The translations under genes and the position numbers were made by a program. The notes below the pieces were generated by a model. The model was not told the origin of the DNA and searched no databases. It saw only the letters and a program-made list of their open reading frames with translations. DNA of 64,000 nt from Antedon mediterranea. Lineage: Eukaryota > Echinodermata > Crinoidea > Comatulida > Antedonidae. Shown here piece by piece: positions 59,001-64,000 of this stretch. How positions within the stretch are numbered: position 1 is the first letter of the stretch; every line of letters begins with the position of its first letter. The DNA lies in assembly GCF_964355755.1 (NCBI RefSeq), contig NC_092677.1, forward strand, positions 17,392,101 through 17,456,100, written 5' to 3'.

Positions 59001-60242
59001 TACTGAACTACCCGTGTGGGTATAAAATAGATGCTTTATAGTGTGTTTTTATCACTTATCATTATTTTTTTCTTTTCAAAAGTTTACTTAAGGACAACTC
59101 CAGAAAACTGTCAGCTCCGCATTAAGGAACGTTCACGTAATGAAGAAAGTAGTATTCCCATTGAGTATTTACAAGATCTTCATCAGCTACATGAGGATTG
59201 GTTGGTGAATAAAACAAGGTTTTCATTACCAGCACCAGTTACAGTAAGTTGTTATTTATTCTTTTTATAGTTATTTGCTAATATTTGTTCTTATAGAGAT
59301 GTGTTGTCTCTCAAAACATGCTCTCTTATAACTTATACCAAGCGTCCGTGACGCTTAACTAATACACTGAGTGAACAAATATGTAAGAATAGACTGTATT
59401 AGAACCCTTCGTTTCATACATCGCTATTCACTCTCCTGGGTAGCATATGAGAAGTAATATACTATTACTACGGCCTAACCCTATGGACCACCCCAAGGGA
59501 CAAGCCTCTTCAAGAAACACCCCTCTTCAATGGATACCCCTCTTCAAGAAACACCTCCTCAAAAAAGACCCTCTTCAATGAACACCCCTCTTCAAGAAAC
59601 ACCCTCCTCAAAAAAGACCCTTCTTCAATGGATACCCCTCGTCAAGAAAAACCCCTCTTCAAAAAAGACCCCTCTTCAATGGATACCCCTCTTCAAGAAA
59701 CACCCCTCTTCAAGAAACACCCTCTTCAAAAAACACCCCTCTTCAATGGATACCCCTCTTCAATGGATACCCCTCTTCAAGAAACACCCCTCCTCAAAAA
59801 AGGCCCTCTTCAATGGACACCCCTCTTCAAGAAACACCCTCTTCAATGGGTACCCCTCTTCAAGAAGAACTCCTCTTCAAAAAAGACCCTCTTCAATGGA
59901 CACCCCTCTTCAGAAAACACCCCTCTTCAGAAAACACCCCTCTTCAATGAATACCCCTCTTCAAGAAACACCCCTCTTCAAAAAAGACCCTTTTCAAGGG
60001 ACACCCCTCTTCAAGGGACACCCCTCTTAAAAAAACGTGTCCTACCATAGGACTCTACTTATATTTCACAATATTAAATTTGACCTTTTTGACCTTTGGT
60101 TTATGACAATTGAACCAACTGTATAGTAAACACTTTACATTTGTTTATTTATTGCCGTTAGGTATTAGATGCAAATTTACCACTTGACCAGATGTTCAAA
60201 TTATACACTGATGATCAAAACGAACTCCTGACAGTCAGGTGA
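56037..60242 (+). CDS. TK2: TK2-like deoxynucleoside kinase with mitochondrial-type presequence (copy B)
   Basis: Six exons, 56037-56348, 57840-57971, 58366-58529, 58756-58844, 59083-59243 and 60162-60242, join in frame to 312 residues. The first 104 residues are rich in Ser/Arg/Leu and poor in acids ([25 protein letters not shown]), as expected of a mitochondrial presequence. The kinase then begins: P-loop EGNIGSGKT (108-116), [25 protein letters not shown] with Q163, ERS (186-188), [11 protein letters not shown], the [27 protein letters not shown] and a C-terminal [15 protein letters not shown]. The role would be mitochondrial dNTP salvage. The first in-frame ATG is 56037; the frame is open slightly further upstream but without ATG. 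Intron 5 carries a minisatellite (59480-60040). Exon sizes parallel copy A, with residue differences throughout, so the duplication is not recent. Confidence 0.94.
57121..57315. repeat. Direct duplication in TK2 copy B intron 1
   Basis: TTTCCTGGGAATTTCCAGTG and ATGTACATT blocks at 57121-57178 recur at 57258-57312, about 135 bp apart. Weaker TTGGAAATT motifs follow near 57355. The 88-codon frame over the first copy is not called. The rest of the intron (56349-57839) shows nothing else. Confidence 0.65.
59480..60040. repeat. 17-18-bp minisatellite in TK2 copy B intron 5
   Basis: About thirty units of CCCCTCTTCAAGAAACA, CCCCTCTTCAATGGATA and CCCTCTTCAAAAAAGA in mixed order. The units keep pyrimidine-rich CCCCTCTT on the plus strand. 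Two overlapping 140-166-codon frames are products of the repeat. Confidence 0.92.
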
Positions 60243-60567
60243 ACATACAAATATAAACCAATGAGAGCCCCAAACTGTGGATAAGAGAAGATGTCCAGCG
60301 TTGTTAAACTTGCATATCATAATCTAGGTGTATAATAATAGACTCAATATAAGAGTTTATGTAATTTCTATTTGTGTATGTTGCATGCGCCATTTATTTA
60401 CAGTGTTGGCTTTAAGAGAACATTTTACACTGGCCTGATACTTCACATATAAATGCGACAAGCTTGTCTACACAAGTCCAAGAACTTAGTTTTATTTTGA
60501 CAAACAGTTTGTTTTCAGTACAATTGCGAAAAAAGCAAATTATGATGAACTATTATTTTTATTTATT

Positions 60568-60779
60568 TTTTTTATTTATTCGACTTTTCACTAACTCAGT
60601 TAGTGAAGGATCTGGACCAACAGGTGGTAAACACCTCTAAAACGGTCCAGTCCCAATTTGCACAGTGGTTGTGTGTGACAGTGGCTGTGTTTGTGTGGAC
60701 TAGTACACCGGGGTAACCCCCTACTCATCTCGAAAGATGTACTAGGTTCTTTAAAGTGCGCATGAGCTATGTGTACACT

Positions 60780-60790
<11 letters not shown>
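60568..60790 (+). repeat. Interspersed repeat family A, copy 2
   Basis: It matches the reverse complement of 1-210 over its whole length, with scattered substitutions: AACAGGTGGTAAACACCTCT, ACCGGGGTAACCCCCTACTC, GCATGAGCTATGTGTACACT. It is followed by a short GATG microsatellite (ATGGATGGATGG). Confidence 0.75.
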
Positions 60791-60813
<23 letters not shown>

Positions 60814-62984
60814 TATTATGATGGATGGATGGATGAATTAATTAAATTAACTTTATGTTTGCTTGTTCTATAAAGCATACTATAATGTCAATAGCACATT
60901 TTGGCAATGCATAACTTCATGTGAAAAGTGGCAATACATATTAAAGACACTTAGACCTACGTTTTTTTTTTACCTAATTTAAGGTCACACACTACATTTT
61001 ATGTAAAAATAAATACTATATGGGCATATTCCGATTTTTTTAAACGGTTAAAATGTTGAAAAATAAATTGATTCTAATCATTTTAGCGGCCTGCTATAAA
61101 TCCCAACATGCATTGCGCGGATTGTGATGAACCTATTTCGACTGATCGCGTGAAAGGATAAATAAATAACCAAACCGTAACTTTTCAGCAAAATTACCAG
61201 GTACAATTACAATTTGTATAAACGGATTCTTCCAAAAAAGAAAGACAATTAATTTAGCAATGATACAACATTAGGCTAGGCCTAGCTAGCGTACAATATT
61301 CGTATGTTACCTCTCTTTACCAGCTAGGCCAACCAAACTAAGCCTAACTAAGCTAGGCCTAGGTCTAGAAACGTCTTTCGACACGAGCTACTTAGGTAGT
61401 GCATTGTTATTCTCTTTTTATCATAATTAACCTTAGAATGCACATTTAAGACAAGAATAACCTGGGTTAATGTTTTTTTAAAGTTATATTTACATGTGAA
61501 AAGTGCACTGAGGTCAAATGTACATGAGATGCAATACCTTAGTCGTACTGTAGATAGTGCCAGGTCAATAGTTCATCAGTCAAATTATTAGAGCCCCCCC
61601 GCCCCCCATTTTACATGATGCAATGACATAGGACTGTTTTGGGTCAAAAAGATTGTGCTTAGTCCTTGTGTAGGTCAACAGTATACAAATAATATTTATA
61701 AATGCAATGGTACAAATAATTTCATTCAGTGATAAATTTTGAGGCCAAGTGAAAATAGATCAGTTCATCTTTCACCGAATGAAACTATTTGTGCTATTGC
61801 ATGAATATTAAACATTCATGTTTTATAACACACCTACTACTTTTAATGACAGGCTAGGCCAGAACGAAACCATTCGAGAAGGCAGCAATCCAATTTTGGA
61901 TGTGGAGTAGAGCGCGAGACTATGTTGATTTTTTAACAGCCTAGCCTTGTGTCACATCTTCCTCTTGCTCACTGTGTAACAAGAATATTGCACTTTGACT
62001 TGAAGGTTCAATATAGTATTTATTGAATATCATGTGAACCACAATTGTCCAATCAAATGACCAGAATCTATTCAGCTATGTTATAATACATGATGCACTG
62101 TATGATTTACATAATTTGTTATGTATAAATAAGGTGGTCAAAGACTTATGTACATTGATGAACAATATAATTCATTTAATTCAGCAACGTGTTATAATGC
62201 ACACAAAATGGTAAAAAGTAGAAGGTGCTCTTAAACACCGCCCTTAAACGTGTCTTGTGTAACATAGTCTCGGCAGGGTATGCCATGGTAGCAAAGTTAC
62301 TATTTGTGTAAAAATAAAGTCATTATTATAAATAATTTATTAGTTGTTGTTTTATATTTTATTCATTGGACTTGATAATGACCCCATGATGGAGTCGAAA
62401 CGTCGTTATTTTTTAAGCGTTATTTTTATATTATGTATCAATATTAGTTGTACAAATGATATTGTAAAAAGTTTACAATATACATTTTAAATGAACAGTA
62501 CTTTTTTGTATACAGTATAATTATTTACTCTTGTAAATGACATCATTTATTATAATTTGTTTTCATTGGTATATTCATGTGATAATTGACATCAACAGTA
62601 ATATTGTCTGTTTATAATACAGTATAGTAAGATTTTGTGCTACACCATATGTTGGGAAATAAAGTATGGTTGAGAATGTCAAAATTGCAGTTGTTACGAT
62701 ACAACCATCTTCTGGAGAATGTGGTATTAAAAAATACAGTTCCAATGTTGTCCCTACTACAGTACTTTAAAATGCTCCAGAATGTCTCCGTTGAAAGTAG
62801 GATATGCCTTACTGTATTTGTGGCCGAGCTATGTTTTGCTAAATGAGTTATTGCCGGTAATAAAAATATATAATGTATTTTTAAATACTGTAAAAATAAA
62901 AATAATACATCAAATAATATGTGTCGCACTTCTTTTCCTTATGATTCCCTGAACAACTATTTCTGACAAGTATCTTACGTCTAG
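60791..62984. other. Gene-free 3' flank of TK2 copy B
   Basis: No coding exon is recognised. AGGCCTA-type motifs cluster at 61270-61370. GAGTCGAAACGTCG at about 62391-62404 resembles a motif often seen near the 3' ends of Penelope-like or other retroelements. Frames at 62612-62929 on both strands lack motifs. Confidence 0.45.
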
Positions 62985-64000
62985 GACAACTTTCCCTTGG
63001 CTTAACTACCCACTAGGACAAATAACTACACAATAAGGAAAACCACCACTAGCAACGCGACACAACTATCCCCTCGGACAACTATCCCCTAGGACAACTA
63101 TCCCCTAGGACAACTATCCCCTAGGACAACTATCCCCTAGGACAACTATCCCCTAGGACATCTATCCCCTAGGACAACTATCCCCTAGGACAACTATCCC
63201 CTAGGACAACTATCCCCTAGGACAACTATCCCCTAGGACAACAATCCCCTAGGACAACAATCCCCTAGAACAACTATCCCCTAGGACATCTATCCCCTAG
63301 GACATCTATCCCCTAGGACATCTATCCCCTAGGACAACTATCCCCTAGGACAACTATCCCCTAGGACATCTATCCCCTAGGACAACTATCCCCTAGGACA
63401 ACTATCCCCTAGGACAACTATCCCCTAGGACAACTATCCCCTAGGACATCTATCCCCTAGGACAACTATCCCCTAGGACAACTCTCCCCTAGGACAACTA
63501 TCTCCTAGGACAACTATCTCCTAGGACAACTATCCCCTAGGACAACTATCCCCTAGGACAACTATCCCCTAGGACAACTATCCCCTAGGACAACTATACC
63601 CTAGGACAACTATACCCTAGGACAACTGTCCCCTAGGACAACTGTCCCCTAGGACAACTGTCCCCTTGGACAACTATCCCCTTGGACAACTATTCCCTAG
63701 GACAACTATACCCTAGGACAACTGTCCCCTAGGACAACTGTCCCCTAGGACAACTATCCCCTAGGACAACTATCCCCTAGGACAACTATCCCCTAGGACA
63801 ACTCTCCCCTAGGACAACTATCTCCTAGGACAACTATCTCCTAGGACAACTATCCCCTAGGACAACTATCCCCTAGGACAACTATCCCCTAGGACAACTA
63901 TCCCCTAGGACAACTATACCCTAGGACAACTATACCCTAGGACAACTGTCCCCTAGGACAACTGTCCCCTAGGACAACTGTCCCCTAGGACAACTGTCCC
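62985..64000. repeat. 16-bp satellite with 320-bp higher-order repeat, open at window end
   Basis: The basic unit is CTATCCCCTAGGACAA, repeated about 60 times from about 63060, with a degenerate lead-in from 62985. Variants include ATCTAT, ACAATC, CTCTCC, CTATCTCC, CTATACC and CTGTCC. The variant series starting with CTCTCC at 63481 recurs at 63801, and the first CTGTCC of the later block at 63621 recurs at 63941. This is a period of 320 bp, or 20 units. The array continues beyond 64000. Confidence 0.95.

Noticed and set aside
59530-60050. Overlapping frames of 166 and 140 codons rich in TPLQ/TPLF
   Set aside because: Produced by the 17-18-bp intronic minisatellite; composition and overlap show that they are artefacts.
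1-64000. CRISPR arrays, bacterial operons or prophage
   Set aside because: Tandem repeats here lack unique spacers of constant length, and the genes are split by spliceosomal introns; the DNA is eukaryotic.

Overview
The window is animal nuclear DNA. Its genes are split into small exons with GT-AG introns, and it is AT-rich and full of transposon remnants. Five of the six recognised genes are conserved metazoan genes with clear vertebrate counterparts: a syntrophin, CHMP4, two thymidine-kinase-2-type deoxynucleoside kinases, TP53RK (PRPK/Bud32) and two DHRS4-type short-chain dehydrogenases. Frequent AGGCCTAGGCCT-like motifs, a Mag/SURL-looking Ty3/gypsy element and the mix of small repeats suggest a marine invertebrate deuterostome, most likely an echinoderm. 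That assignment is inference.

Layout. 1-13.3 kb: the last four exons of a syntrophin gene (+); upstream exons lie outside the window, and the 7-kb first visible intron is packed with miniature transposons and tandem repeats. 13.3-21.5 kb: gene-free, with a nearly full-length non-LTR retrotransposon (one 992-codon ORF, minus strand). 21.6-24.8 kb: complete five-exon CHMP4 (+), with a 326-bp inverted-repeat element and two tRNA-derived SINEs in its introns. 24.8-33.8 kb: mostly non-coding, but it holds an unrecognised two-exon gene (29464-30518, 311 aa) with a tryptophan/arginine-rich C-terminus, bracketed by two same-direction copies of an unclassified repeat. 33.8-41.3 kb: a short, probably non-mitochondrial TK2-like kinase gene (-) head-to-head with TP53RK (+), 330 bp between start codons. 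41.9-55.1 kb: two tandem DHRS4-like genes (-) with identical exon lengths; the first is broken by an intact Ty3/gypsy retrotransposon inside its seventh coding exon (identical 198-bp LTRs, 5-bp target duplication). 55.1-60.2 kb: a second TK2-like gene (+) with a long mitochondrial-type presequence, head-to-head with the second DHRS4-like gene; a 734-bp Mutator-like miniature element sits in the shared promoter interval. 60.2-64 kb: gene-free, ending in a >1-kb 16-bp satellite with a 320-bp higher-order repeat that runs off the window.

How the genes relate. TK2-type kinases salvage deoxynucleosides, one copy apparently for mitochondria and one not. DHRS4-type enzymes reduce retinal and other carbonyls and end in ARL, a peroxisomal-type signal. 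TP53RK is the KEOPS tRNA-modification kinase, CHMP4 is the ESCRT-III filament subunit and syntrophin is a dystrophin-complex adaptor. No operon-like functional link is implied. The main structural stories are the paired duplications (TK2 x2, DHRS4 x2), the recent retrotransposon knock-out of one DHRS4 copy, and the unidentified 311-aa gene.
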